Source: Amoebophrya sp. A120
Taxonomy: Eukaryota > Sar > Dinophyceae > Syndiniales > Amoebophryaceae
Assembly: GCA_905178155.1 (NCBI GenBank)
Contig: CAJINV010000004.1
Span: 5,558,828-5,622,827, forward strand
Direction of reading: 5' to 3'
DNA length: 64,000 bases
Position 1 is the stretch's first letter. Every line of letters begins with the position of its first letter. Under the pieces are notes generated by a model. That model did no database searches, was not told the DNA's origin, and worked only from the letters and a program-made list of their open reading frames with translations. A program made the translations under genes and the position numbers. Positions 35,906-47,344 of this stretch are shown in pieces.

Positions 35906-37010
35906 CTTGGTGAGTCGGTTAATATTGAACGGATTTTTCTGCAGATGAATTCGACAAGTTTTTGAGTATCCGGGAAGAACAAACGGGGAATATTAAGGAC
36001 CACCAGATCTACTTTCTTGTTGAGTAGCGCAAGGACAACGACCTAAAGCCTCTCGTTCCGCGTTGATGTATCTTGTAGAACTTTACATCCTCTAATTCTA
36101 GTTCTAGTTCTACCATGGTGCTGAATCCGCCGGGAGCAAAAGAAACAAGATTCACGCAAAGTGCAAGCGCATCATGAGGTGGAAACACGACAGTTGTATG
36201 CGTCTAAAAGCACAGACTGAATCGCTTCTGATGTCATAGAGGTCCAGGCCAGAGAAAAAAATCGAAGTGGTCATTATTGTGCGGATGCTAACTGAGAAGA
36301 TTTAGTAAGCACTAGTCGGCGAAACAAATCAATTTACATGTAGAAGTGCCTTGTTTTTTTTTTGTAGTGCCATTTTTTATGTAGTGTACACGCTAGATGG
36401 TTTCATCGTCAAAAACGCATCATTGAGAGATATAGCCGCACAGTGAACGACGCCTTTCTTTGAGACGACAGTAGGCCTTTTTGATGCAGCGGAGGTGGAT
36501 CTGCACAACATCAAGTCACTGCCGGGGTACTTTGCGGTGTTTGCGTTTGGTGTGAGCAACAATTTGCAGCTGTTTTCATCACTTTTGGTTCTATCTTGTG
36601 GAGCGCAGGAAAAAAGATATTTCTCCGCCTGCGCAAGAACCGCAAGGACGTTGTACCCATGTTTCATCTTCGGAACAGCAGCGCAATAAACAGGAGTAGA
36701 GCATAATCCTGTCGCGAGAAAGATGTTGCAACTCGTCGCGCACACAGATGCTCAGGCACATCCATGCTCTAGGGAATAAATGTGCAGCGTGGGCGCAGCG
36801 GTCGCGGCTTTCAGCTCGCTTCTTTGAAAAATTGTTGTCAACATTGCGATCGTTCCTACCAACTACTGTCGGCAATATTGCATTTGTAGTTCCAAATTGA
36901 TGTTCGAATGAATTTCATCGGAGATAGTGTTGAACATCGTGCATTTAAGATTTTCTTTTTACGCATGTGCCCAACGTGCTGTCACAGGTTTCCATTCCTT
37001 CTCAAAGATA
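35906..37010. other. Intergenic stretch between gene 7 and gene 6
   Basis: AT-rich. A 122-residue minus-strand reading frame (36377-36745) has no recognisable domain and no introner, so it is left uncalled. Nothing else was seen. Confidence 0.45.
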
Positions 37011-40000
37011 TCAGTGGAAGGTGGTTTCCTCAATCGTCAAATGCCCCTGGTCGCCGAACCGGCCGAGAGAGACGCTATGCATTGCAAATATCTCTGGGTC
37101 TGGGAGATTCCCTGGTTTGTCATGCATGTTCTGCATGTGCCATGCTGCCTGTACTGCATCACCCAGCATCACAGATTTTTTTTCTGGCTTTCTGCTGCCT
37201 ATTCCGCATGACAAACGCCCTCTCCGCGTAGCACAAACGGGTCTCCTCTTGGTGGTCATGCAACACAAATTTTATTAGCATCCAAAGGCAGCATCACAGG
37301 TTGCATTGTTCCAGACCCAGACATACTTGCCGTTGATAGACCCGCCCGTCGTCGTAAATAATGATCTCCGTCATGCCGCAGTTATCGCCGCGGAACCGCT
37401 ATCAAAAGAAAAAGTATGCTTTGGGCTGGAAGTGGATGAAACTTGTGATGCTAAACTGTGGATGATGAAAACACTACTTCCAAATGCAGCAAAGCATGAC
37501 AAGTTTGCACAGCGCTTTCGCATATGCAGCCTGCATGAGAGACTGCGTTTTTGTATGACAAAAGGCGCTGCGACTTCTGTTGATTTATGCAACACAGGTT
37601 TCGACGCAGGTATCGGAATGTTAGCTCAGCATTACAAGTTGTATACTTTCCAGACCCAGCTGCCATGTTTGCAATGGATAATCGCAGCCAGGCTTCCGGC
37701 GGGACTTGGAGGGCGCGGCAAACAAAGTACCGAATCACGTTCATGTGGCACACGATCACCTCATATCAAATGCGCAAATGTCTGGGTCTGGAAGAGTGGA
37801 AGATTTGTCATGCAGGTTTTCCATGACCCATGATGTCTGTAATGCATGGTCTAGCATCACAGATTTTTAGAGGGCTTTGTAATACCTCTACCGCATGAGA
37901 AATGCCTTCTCAGTGTAGCAAAGAACTGCATTCCCTTTGGTACTCATGCAATACAGATTTTTTTTGGAATCCAAATGCAGCGTCACAAGTTGCATTCTTC
38001 CAGACATCCAGGGATATTTACATTTGATACCTCATACTCGTGCTTTGGGGACCTTTAGTAGATGGAGAAAAGAACATAAGGACATGTCTAGTAGAAGTAT
38101 CTGGATCTCGCGCCGCCGTGGAGGGGGCACAACGGCGCGGAATATTCCACATAACTTGAGAACAACAGTGCGCAAGGAATCCAGGATTTTAAGATGAAAA
38201 AGGGCGCATGATTTAGAAGGCCCACCCTTTGACGCCGGAAACTCGCCTCGGTGCGGGACGAGCGCCGAAATGGTGCAGCTCCGAGCGTTTCGCATGTGAG
38301 TAAAGATAGGAAAGAAACCAACACGAACCAGCGCGCCGCGTCTTTCTTAAATTGCGCAAAGAGTCCCCACCCCGTAGGGCGAGGCGCAGACCGTTGCGCC
38401 TGACGACGCAGCGTGTTGGAAGGGGTTGGCTAAACGCTAGCGTTGTGACCCGACAAGCCTGTGGCGCGCCATACAGCAAAATACTGCCCGTGAGGGTATG
38501 AGGTCGAGGTGTGAGTGGAGTGCTTTACTTTTCCGCTGAATTATCAGCCCGCCAAAAATCTTCCCTGTGATCATTGATTCTTGCCGGAGTGATAATTCGC
38601 TGAATTATGTGCTGCACTCCACTTCCTGCTTGTCAACGGGAAATGGAGTGCTAATGCATTACGTTGCCACTTCGTGGGTGACTTTTGCCATGCCGGAGTG
38701 ATAACTCAGTGACTTACCGCTCCATATTCCCCGTTGCCCAACCGCCGACCATCCACGGGAAATGGGCGGGCAATGCCCTGAGTTATCACTCCAACAACTA
38801 TCTGAGTTTCAGACTTCGTCGCAGGAGAAGGCCGCGTTGCCGGAGCCGGACGAGGCCTATCGGCCAGCGGGAAAGCAGTTATCTGAAAGAGTGGGCATCA
38901 GATCCCACTCGCCACTCTTCATACGGCCGGCCGGCCGGGTGCGGAGTGGGACGGATCAGCTATCCTCAGCTCTGGGCCAAAAGCCGGCTCGAGAAACTCG
39001 AGATCGGTGCGGCGACCCGAAAAAAGCGGATCCGTCCCACTTTCCACCCACCCGCCCGGGCAGATGAAGAGTGGGATGCCCACTCTTCCGGATAATTTGT
39101 TACCCCACTCACAAACTAGCTCGCAGAATTATCACCCAAACAAAAGCCACACCGTGGAAGTAGGATTTTATTTTCCAAAAGTGGCAACTCAACGGAATGC
39201 CGCCACGAAGCTCCACCACACACACTTTTCGCGGAGTGGCATTCCAAGTGCTTCGCACTCCTCGGGAGGTCAGAGTGTGGGCGCATGCATGCGAGGTGGG
39301 AGCGCACACAAAGTACCGAATCACGTTCATGTGGCACACGATCACCTCATATGGATTGTAAAAATGTCTGGGTCTGGAAGGTTGGATCTTGTAATGCTAG
39401 CTTTCCATACCTAGAAAATCTGTATTGCATAACCAACAAAAGTCGGCCGCCCAAAGCGCTGCAACCTGCCGAAGGCGCCGGCGCCGCTGCACGGATGTAA
39501 CCTCTGCGGCGGCTGACATCTGTTGCCTTCGCATCAAGCCGCCCCCTGTGCGCCGACAGTTTCTCTTGCGTTTGGTCTTCTTGCGCTTGTTGTGTGCATG
39601 CTTTTCCATCCGGGCTGCCCATCGGCGAGGCTTGGCCCGATACCCTGTAGCAAGTAGCAGGACCACGCAACTGCTGGCGGTTGCCTCCCAAAAAATCTAA
39701 GTAAGAGGCACGCCTGCCAGGGGTGTTTTTGAGTTTTACTCTCGGCGCCGGCGGCCACACCTCAAAGCATGGAGGCAACAGCCATGCGGCTGGCTGTTTC
39801 TGATGTTAGCCACAGCCCCACTGCGGTTGGTTCGTTGTTTCTGTGCTCGGTTTCCTAGGCAAGCACCAGGGGCAGCAGATCGGCCGGGTAGCTGCGGTTG
39901 CTCAGTGTCAAAAACGATAAAAAAAGGCTTTTGGCTGTCGAGCTGTAGATGCTCGCTATAGGCGGAAGCTGTAGAGCTTAGGCTCTAGAGCATCACCAAA

Positions 40001-43000
40001 TAGCTGTAGAGATTCAGCTCTAGAGATTGAGCTCTAGAGGTTTTCGAGCTGTAGAGGCGTTCGCCCTAATCGTTATCAATCTTTTTTCGCAGCAGCGTGG
40101 TGATTCGCCACACAAAGTACCGAATCACGTTCATGTGGCACTCGTGTTTTGGGGACCTTAGTAGGTGGAGAGAAAAAGTACATGGGTAGCAGTACAACTT
40201 CATGCACAGCAAAAATAATTTCACAGTACCATCAAGTAAGGATAGCAACATTCAGATTCATCATTTTTGCGCAATAAAGTAATTATTTTGATTTCAGGTC
40301 GTTCTTCAGCCTATCCCGAACCCGATGCAACTAGACATCATCAACAATATTAAATTGAATTCCTACTCCTTCGCCGCCCCATTTCCTGCACCGCTTCCGG
40401 CGTCGCTGCTGCCCCCCGTTCCGCCATCCTCTTTCCCGGAGTAGCTTTCGGATACTTTGGACGCCTTGGAGCCGCGCTTCCAGTTCTCCTTCCGGTGAAT
40501 GTACTTGCGGAAGGCTGCCTCGATATCATGTGTAAATACGTCCCCAGCCCAGAGTCAATTTCCTAGACAAATCGACCAGCTTAGGCTGTTGCGCATGACA
40601 AGTTTGGCCTCGTATTGTAGTCGCGTTTAGCTACTGCAGCAGCATCACAGATCTAGCATACCATGCTGATTTGAGCATGACAAATCTCAACACACGACTA
40701 GAAACTGCTTCTCATGGGGCTCCGCATGAGAAACATTTTATGCATGCAGATTTGCATTACAACTCTGGGGTGGGGACGTTTTTACAAATGATACTCGATC
40801 CTAGGCGGGTCGGTGCCCAGCTTCGCCAACTTGGAACTGTCCATATCCTGTGCAAAAGTACTTGTCGCACTCGTATTGCAGTCATGCATGATTACAAATC
40901 CTTTACCTAAGGTCAATCCGCATTACAAATTTTCTTTCTCGTCATGCTGAGGAAATTTGTAATGCATTTATACGAGTACGATACTTTTGCGGTTCATAGT
41001 CCAGGTCCACCCCGGCCCCCGGGTGCATCACGCACGGCCTGCCCTCGTGGATATGGATGTGTCAGGATCGTCGAAGTCGACGAAATCGAAAAATTTGTAA
41101 TGCATAAAATGTAGGGCAAGTAAGGCCTGTATTGGGCGGGAGCAGGCAAATGAGACCGAAAGCTGCAATCCTGTTCAGAGGTATGCAATGCGCTGCCAGA
41201 GTAGCACGACAGGAGCAGCCTTCTTTGCCCAAACAGCATGACAGACTCGATTTCGGCTCTACCCAAATTTGTCATGCGCCGCTTGGACACTGAAGCTCCA
41301 ACTGGTATCGATTTTATGCATCACAAATCATTTTGATTTTGTTGAGTTCGATCCTGACGCTTCCATAGTTGAGCAGGGGGTCGTACTCGTGGGTGGTGGT
41401 GTCCTATCCTGTGCAAAAGTACTATCGTACTCGTACTAATTGCGTTCATGCATGACAAATCTTTCTCTTAAGGCAAATCCGCATTACAAATTCCATTTGT
41501 AATGCTGAGCTAATTTGTATTGCAATTCATACTAGTACGATACTTTTGCAGTTCATATGTCCAACTCCTCCGCGATAATGTCTGCGGTTTGCTTGGCGCG
41601 CAGCAGGTTGGAGGAGATCACTTTTTTCCAGTTGATTTTGATTTCCCTATCAAATGTAAAAATGTCTGGGTCTGGAAGAATCCAACTTGTCATGCTGATT
41701 TTGGATTCTAAAAAAATCTGTATTGCATGAGCAGCAAAGAGAGTCTAAGTTTTGCTACACGGAAAGAGCATTTGTCATGCGGTATAGGCATGAGGAAGCC
41801 CTTACAAAATCTGTGATGCTAGGGCATGCATCACAGACATCAGGACTCATGCAAAATGTGCATGACAAACCTGGCGATCTTCCAGACCCAGATATTTTTA
41901 CATTTGATATTCCCCGTAGTGATCCGACTTCAGGCCGTCCTGCATCTGCCGGAGCCGCTGCCCGGTTTTGCGCGCCTGGTGCCGCTATCAAATGCAAAAA
42001 TGTCTGGGTCTGGAAACTTGTAATGCTAAAATGTGCAAGAGGAAAACGCTTCCTTATGCAGAAAAGCATGACAAGTTTGCAGAACGCTTTCCCATCCGAA
42101 GTCTGCATGAGAAACTGCGTTTTTGTATGACATGAGAGGCTACCACTTTTGTTGGTCACGCAATACAGATTTCACAGGAATGCAAGACCAGCATGAAGAC
42201 AAGTTACATCCTTCCAGACCCAGACATTTTTGCAATCCATAGCCGCCCGAGCTCCGTGAGGCCTTCTTCGTCGGAGTCGAGTTCGTACTGGCCGTGGCGG
42301 AGCAAAAAAATGTGCCGTACCACGTGCGGCCGCTTCTTCATCTCCTGCCGCAGGTCTTGGCCCCGGTCCACGGGGTGGCGGCCGTCCCAATCCTCGATAT
42401 GACACTGCACAACCCCGCTTCCTCCCCCTCATTTGTATAATTGCATCCGCAACAACACAAACGCCCACACACGTGGAGCCTGTGCATGACAAGATCATGC
42501 GCGTAATGCAGTACTGGTTGGGCTTGCAGAATCTGTCATGCAAACAGTACCAGAAGGCAGCGCCTGGACTTGGTATTTTGCATGACAAATGAGGGGGAGG
42601 GGGAGTTGTGCACTCTCATACTCGTCCCACGCGCGCGACCAATCCTTCGGCGTCGCAACGAAGTAGTCTTTTGATGAATTTTACAGACTTTTTTCCTATC
42701 ATCTCAAAGTGCAGGGCTTAACAGGAGGTGGCTCGACCAGCTCGACTCTCAGGCAGATCAAGAGGAAAATGAAGAAAACATCACATGGATGCAGAAGTCT
42801 AGTAGACTAGTATCGGTATCGCATTTATCAAAAGCCAGAAATTTGTTCATCAAACAAATAAGTATAACCAATACCTGCATTGGTCCTCTCAGCGGCGGGT
42901 TTTGCGCGCCAGCGAGCATCCAAGGTTAGTTTTTCGGGTTTTGCCGCCGCCGGTTCCTCGCAGTGCACAGCAGCCGGGAAGAACCTCCGACCACCGGGCG

Positions 43001-43226
43001 TGTTAGCCAGGAAAGAACGTCGTGCCGGCTGCGGTAGTGATGTTTGCCTTTTTGTGCTGTCACCGCAACTGGAGTTGTCCGTGTCATGGCTTACGCCTGT
43101 TTTATTCCCGCCCACCTCTCTAGTGTTCCGGTCGTCTTGAAGGTGGCCCGAATTGTTATTTGTGCCCAGAAATGGCGTAAGCGCGGCGGGAAACAAACGC
43201 TGTAACCTCCCCACAGACCCTTGCAT
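37011..43226 (-). CDS. Gene 7: PGAM5-like histidine phosphatase
   Basis: Exons: 43226-42875, 42667-42621, 42392-42242, 41980-41910, 41642-41558, 41399-41368, 41046-40999, 40838-40794, 40518 to an unresolved donor (about 40440), then about 38057-38030, 37758-37681, 37394-37339, 37070-37011. The first eight exons total 831 nt, in frame. PGAM5 is a mitochondrial Ser/Thr protein phosphatase of the phosphoglycerate-mutase fold. Matching blocks are [12 protein letters not shown] (first catalytic His at 166 in RHG), [10 protein letters not shown] before it, [50 protein letters not shown] (second catalytic His) and a C-terminal PEAWLR...GDNCGMTEI. The start is ATG at 43226, with a basic, Ser-poor N-terminus that could be a mitochondrial presequence. 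The conventional intron 42668-42874 coexists with about ten introners. The 2.4-kb intron near 38.1-40.4 kb carries two partial copies of the His exon. Confidence 0.88.
37076..37338. mobile_element. Introner element, family A
   Basis: 263 bp. It starts TATGCATTGC and ends CGTTGATA. Flanks are GACGC and GACCC (4/5). It is the last intron of gene 7. Confidence 0.93.
37400..37680. mobile_element. Introner element, family A (diverged arms)
   Basis: 281 bp. It starts TATCAAAAG and ends CAATGGATA. Flanks are ACCGC and ATCGC (4/5). It is an intron of gene 7 and is in frame. Confidence 0.9.
37764..38029. mobile_element. Introner element, family A
   Basis: 266 bp. It starts TATCAAATGC and ends CATTTGATA. 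Flanks are CCTCA on both sides. It splits the [12 protein letters not shown] coding block of gene 7. Confidence 0.93.
39307..39350 (-). pseudogene. Partial copy 2 of the PGAM second-His exon
   Basis: It encodes [15 protein letters not shown], identical at nucleotide level to 37721-37763 over about 43 bp, then diverges (APTSHAC). It is immediately preceded by a truncated introner. Confidence 0.75.
39351..39446. mobile_element. Truncated introner, family A
   Basis: It starts TATGGATTGTAAAAATG and is nearly identical to 59236-59330 for about 95 bp. It then stops abruptly at CAACAAAAGTCG and continues as unrelated GC-rich DNA. There is no right terminus. Confidence 0.85.
39938..40060. repeat. 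AGCTGTAGAG / AGCTCTAGAG repeat array
   Basis: At least six degenerate copies of a 10-bp motif in both senses within about 120 bp, inside the large intron of gene 7. Confidence 0.75.
40111..40165 (-). pseudogene. Partial copy 3 of the PGAM second-His exon, lacking the introner and 15 bp
   Basis: It reads PKHE directly joined to [10 protein letters not shown]. The five codons YEVIV and the introner that splits them in the main copy are absent. The upstream CTACTAAG/GTCCCC acceptor context is also duplicated from about 38.06 kb. Confidence 0.75.
40524..40793. mobile_element. Introner element, family B
   Basis: 270 bp. It starts TATCATGTG and ends CAAATGATA. Flanks are CTCGA on both sides. It is an intron of gene 7. 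Confidence 0.93.
40844..40998. mobile_element. Introner element, family C
   Basis: 155 bp. It starts TATCCTGTGC and ends CGGTTCATA. Flanks are GTCCA on both sides. It is an intron of gene 7. Confidence 0.93.
41052..41367. mobile_element. Introner element, family E
   Basis: 316 bp. It starts TATGGATGTGTCAGGATCG and ends GCTTCCATA. Flanks are GTGGA and GTTGA (4/5). It is an intron of gene 7. Confidence 0.93.
41405..41557. mobile_element. Introner element, family C
   Basis: 153 bp. It starts TATCCTGTGC and ends CAGTTCATA. Flanks are TGTCC on both sides. It is an intron of gene 7, leaving a 32-nt exon beside it. Confidence 0.94.
41648..41909. mobile_element. Introner element, family A
   Basis: 262 bp. 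It starts TATCAAATG and ends CATTTGATA. Flanks are TTCCC on both sides. It is an intron of gene 7. Confidence 0.94.
41986..42241. mobile_element. Introner element, family A
   Basis: 256 bp. It starts TATCAAATGC and ends CAATCCATA. Flanks are GCCGC on both sides. It is an intron of gene 7. Confidence 0.94.
42398..42620. mobile_element. Introner element, family F
   Basis: 223 bp. It starts TATGACACTGCAC and ends CACTCTCATA, with CCTCCCCCTC near the ends. Flanks are CTCGA and CTCGT (4/5). It is an intron of gene 7. Confidence 0.93.
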
Positions 43227-43984
43227 TATCTAGGAATATCTTCGTTGTGTATGTGTTTATTTGTCTGAGAAGATGAAAATTAAAGAAAGATTACAGTTCG
43301 GAACGGAATGATCGTAATGTGGTGTGAAAAGACCTACAACTGGCACTGCAGGTGGGGAGACATCAGACCACTTATTCTATTGTGGTGCCAGCGAGCACGG
43401 CGAGCAGGAAAATAGGCTTTAGACAACAAACGAAATAAACGTGTACTTGATCCTGATCCAGCGAGGAGCCTAAATACACTGGAAAACGACCTTATTGAGT
43501 CGGTACTCACAACACTGCTTCCATACTTATCCGTTTGTACTTACTTTCTTTGTGCTAGCGTTTGCTACAACGCTGTGCGCAAAAATCAGTTTTGTCAGCA
43601 TAAATGCCAAGACGTCAGGTCTGAAAATTGGTGCAACATCAGCGTCGCACAACAATGACAGGAGCATCGTCTCCTTCATTCGCAGCAGGAATGCATGCTG
43701 GAAGGTTCTTGTTGAAGTGTTACATCCTACGCTGAAAGAATAAAGATATTGATCCGCTTCTTTGGTCGTGAGATGGCTTCTTCTTGATCATCTTGCTTTT
43801 CCCGATAAACGTCGAGCGAGTGCGAGAACAATCTCGCCGTGGAAGAAAGGTGAGGTGGGGATGAAAAGTATCAAAGAAAAGAGGGTTCTCGTGCGTGAAA
43901 AATAAGAACAACGACGAACGAGGATTCCTAAGACAGTGGGGCACGACGGTAGTTGTGCGCAACCAGAGCAGGCACTAATAGGGA

Positions 43985-44070
43985 TCATGCAAGCCTTTGT
44001 GTAATAGTAGTGGCTGAGCAACAAGAAGAAGAAAGTGATCCTTCAACCACAACAACAAAACAAAAATGAT
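43985..44070. repeat. Dispersed upstream repeat, copy 1
   Basis: It includes GCAAGCC, CTTTGTGTA, CAACAAGAAGAA and GATCCTTC, then an ACCACAACAACAAAACAAAAATGA-like run. It is closely related to 54382-54463. Both lie roughly 0.8-0.9 kb upstream of a minus-strand start (43226 and 53524). Confidence 0.75.
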
Positions 44071-44167
44071 AGGTGAACAACGGACTCGGGAGGGGTCAAA
44101 AATCCGCCCGGCGGGCGTCTGTGAGCGGTCCGGCGGCTTCAATCTCTATACTTTTGTTCTTGGAGGT

Positions 44168-44320
44168 AACAGCATCAAATAAAACGCTACTAGAACTGTG
44201 ATGATTTTTCATTTATACCACGGTCTTTCCATGCAATTTGCTGTCAGCTGCAGGAGGCCGATGGCGCACGACATCGCGCATCCTGCCCCCTGGCGGATGC
44301 TGCTGCCGGGCTCTCAAGAG
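44168..44320. repeat. Dispersed intergenic repeat, copy 2
   Basis: Related to 3127-3270, with the same order of matching blocks. Confidence 0.65.
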
Positions 44321-45075
44321 CATAGCGCTCATACAAAATTTAAATATTGCTCGCCCAAAAGTAGACTGCGCAATCATAACCAACGTCGAGCCGTGTCAAA
44401 GTTTGCGACTGTCATCGTGAGTAAGTGTCTTTGCAGTCTTGCGTTTTATTTTCTACATGAGAACAAGTCCGGGCTTCCTCTTCGTGTTCAGATTGTATCT
44501 ATACTATATTTACTGCACAAACAAAGAACATCTTCAGAATGCTACACGGCGCTTCGCGACGAGACTCGACGCGGCATCAGAAAGAGCAAACTGGCTGCAA
44601 CGGCTTGCGTTACAATAAATAGTAATTGAATAACGTTAAAGATTATTGCGCTTTCCGAAAAGCCCAGACATGCCGTTTCTTGTTTTGTTTGGAAAAAAGA
44701 TAAATTAAGTTAATTGAAAGACCGATGTTATGGGCACAAATTTGGCAAGTCTTCAGAAAAACTCGCATGCCAAAAAAGATGATCTTTGTTTGCGAATTTT
44801 CACAAAAATACGGCCTGAGGTTTAAAGTCAATCTAGACTGAATGCAAATCTGTATATTCGTTTCAGAAGAAAAAAAGATCTCTCATGTAAGAGTGGCGAC
44901 ATTTTGAACAGCGACAATTTTTACTGCTGCATGGCCGCATACTTAAGTGGTTCTAAAGTATGGCCTCACTACATACAAAAGAAAGAAATCGGAGCTGTTT
45001 TTGCATAGTATGAATATCACCTATTACTTGTCGTTCGTTAATACAGTACGACCTCCGTAGTTTTCTATTTAGAGC

Positions 45076-47344
45076 TCAAACATTTCCCCAGGCCTGATCC
45101 CTGACCATCGCGTTGAAGCTGCCCACGCAATCCGCGAAGTGGGTCGACACGTTGGTGCCAACGTCCCGCAAATTGTCCATCATTGCGCGGAGCCCCAATT
45201 CCGTCTCCCCGGTTTCAACATTCACCGCTCCGTGGGCCCGGAAAATTTGCTGCAGCTGCGCCCGCAGGCGCGTCCACTCGTTGACGCCGACGAGGCATAT
45301 GGTGGACCTGATGCGGGTCACGTCGTTGGGAATCAGGTTGTCGCCCGTGTTGCACGGAGTTCCGTCGTTGAGGACGCAGCCGCCCGGGGTGGTTACGGGG
45401 TCGATGTCAAGTTCCGTCGCGATGATCGACTGCGGAGACGTGTTGACGCCGGTGGCCGGTAAGTTGTCGAGGTCCCAGACGTTCTGCAGATCGGGCTCGT
45501 TGCAAGCGCCAGACCACCTGCCATCGTGGGCAAAACTGCAGCCCCGGCCGTAGCCAGCGTTTCGGGCCGACGCTTGGTTTGTGTTGGGCGGCGTGGGCGA
45601 GCGTGTCGGCATCGGGCGATCGGCTTTGACAACGCGGTAGCGGTGTCCGGCGCGCAGTCGGTTCGCGGGCGTGTGCCAAGCACCGTTCGGGCCGGCGTTC
45701 CCGGATCGGAGCCCGTCCGAATGCAGAGGCTGATACTTGACACAAACATTGTCGCCGACGGCAAAGCCTCTGAGCGGGGCCCGAGCATCTCCTAGCGCGG
45801 CCTCGTGAATTAAGCCGGCCGGAATCTGCACGGTAAAAAAATTCCACACCGATCCAATGCGCAGATTGAAAACGAAGTGAGGTCCGGCGAAAAACATCAG
45901 CGGGTTGTACGTCAAGACTATGGGGGCACGAAAGAAAAACTTGTACCCCCAGTCCCTCAAAAAGGGCGCTTCCTGAGTCCACGGAACCGGCTGCCCCTCA
46001 ACCGCAGTGACCTGTGTGAAGGAAGTCGACGATTTTTATTTTCGTTTTCGGGGCAGAATTTGCATTTCGCAATTCGAATTTCTTTTTCGGATACTCGTCA
46101 GACATGAATCGTTCCAAACAAAGCAAGGGCTGCGAGAGATGGTGGACACTCGACCGATGCGCCGGCAATTACTTAATAGCTGAAGAGTTACTATTGGTAG
46201 CACAGACTAGAAGCTATGTATCATGCATCTTTGGCCGCGTCACCCGATCCGAATTTTCTGGGGGTTCACGCTGAGTGCAGCAATGCCCACTCTGCACGAA
46301 TATGACTTCTGTAGAAAAAAAATGAAAAGGCTACCAGCTGGCGCAAGTTCGTGCTTCCAAAAGTGGGCGCACCAGAGGGAAGGGAAGCCAGACTGTCTTG
46401 CAGCACCTCTACAAGAATCTCCGGTTCGTGGTTGGTGTCAAAATCAAACTCGAAGTGGGCCGCTGCAGCAAGTGCCTTCGGCGCAGGCGGTGCCGGTGGC
46501 GCAGGCGGTGCGGGTGGCGCAGGCGGTGCGGGTGGCGCAGGCGGTGCCGGTCCGGGTGGCGGCGGCGGTCCGGGTGGAGGAGACGGCGCAGGCGGTGCCG
46601 GTGGCGGTCCGGGTGGCGGCGGCGGTCCGGGTGCAGGAGACGGCGCAGGTGCTGGCGGGAGGTCATCTCCGGGATTCAATTGCGGCGGGATAGGCAAGCT
46701 GTGAAACGTCCCGTAGGCATTGGCCAACTGGCGCAGCTTTTCGTTCTTGAAATAAGTCGCATGCCCATTCAACACCTCGTCTTCTGTCAAGACCCACACT
46801 TCCCGAATGTTCCAAGTAATTCCGTTTGTATCAGTGGCCGGGTAATGGCACAGACCCTTGCTTCCCTCGTCCACAGCCCCCGTCTGGTAGTCTTTCGTGT
46901 GGCACAGAAGCATCTCCGGAATTTCATTTGGGTTTTGGAAATAGGAACTACTCGGGTGGGTTTCCGTGTCATTCCAAACGGTATAAAACTCCCGCAGTTG
47001 CTTATTGGGAAACATCTTCGGAAGGCGCTCCACCATTTTTTCTTGGTTGTCACCCGGCTCTACTTCGTCGCGACCATCGTCGCTTCTCTGTTGCTCCGCC
47101 TGCGCTTGCTGCAGTTGCAGGAACGAAGCCGAAGATCGAGCCGCCGCTGCATTTTTTCGCTGAGGTAGGTTCGCTGGTAGTTCAGCCAACGGCCAATCGT
47201 CCGATAGCAGCACAGTCCTCTCGCCGCCCCGCTCGTCTGCAGAGATTCTGCAGGGCCGGTTCAGCTTTTCCAAGCTGAGGTCACCGTTCTCCTCGTACAG
47301 GCTCTGCACGGAAACGTTGTATTTGTGAGCTAAGTCTAAATCCA
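45076..47344 (-). CDS. Gene 8: LysM-like, proline-rich protein (5' exons uncertain)
   Basis: Supported exons: 47344-46335 and 46011-45076, joined by a conventional intron (46012-46334, donor GTAGCC, acceptor CACAG), both phase 0. The first begins after a TTTCGTAG acceptor and encodes DLAHKYNVSVQSLYEENG, resembling the C-terminal half of a LysM domain (glycan binding), then LEKLNRPCRIS. A Gln/Ser-rich stretch, an unknown globular part with paired Cys (LLCHTKDY...KGLCHYP), and a long Pro/Ala/Gly-rich tract follow. The C-terminal 310 residues contain several Cys (GCSFAHDGRWSGAC, GGCVLNDGTPC) and end in DQAWGNV. The composition suggests an extracellular or surface protein (inference). Upstream exons may come from the LysM-like copies at 48.6-53.1 kb. 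Confidence 0.65.
46480..46660. repeat. GGCGCAGGCGGTGCGGGT-type coding minisatellite
   Basis: Tandem GC-rich repeats that encode the Pro-rich tract of gene 8 on the minus strand (APPAPPAPP and PPGPPPPPG). Confidence 0.85.

Larger units (their letters stand above)
38060..40440. other. Large rearranged intron of gene 7
   Basis: It holds two extra partial copies of the catalytic-His exon (39307-39350 and 40111-40165), a truncated family-A introner (39351-39446), GC-rich sequence without a supportable gene (38.2-39.3 kb), and an AGCTGTAGAG/AGCTCTAGAG repeat array. Donor and acceptor were not fixed; GTATCC near 40.44 kb is one candidate donor. Confidence 0.6.
43227..45075. other. Intergenic stretch between gene 8 and gene 7
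   Basis: No supportable gene. It contains a repeat shared with 54.4 kb (43985-44070) and one shared with 3.1 kb (44168-44320). The plus-strand reading frame at 44198-44629 overlaps the latter and is probably not a gene. Confidence 0.5.

Noticed and set aside
36377-36745. 122-residue minus-strand ORF between genes 6 and 7
   Set aside because: No recognisable domain, start context or spliced neighbours. It could be chance in AT-rich intergenic DNA.
44198-44629. 143-residue plus-strand ORF
   Set aside because: It overlaps a dispersed repeat and is opposite to the strand of every supported gene.
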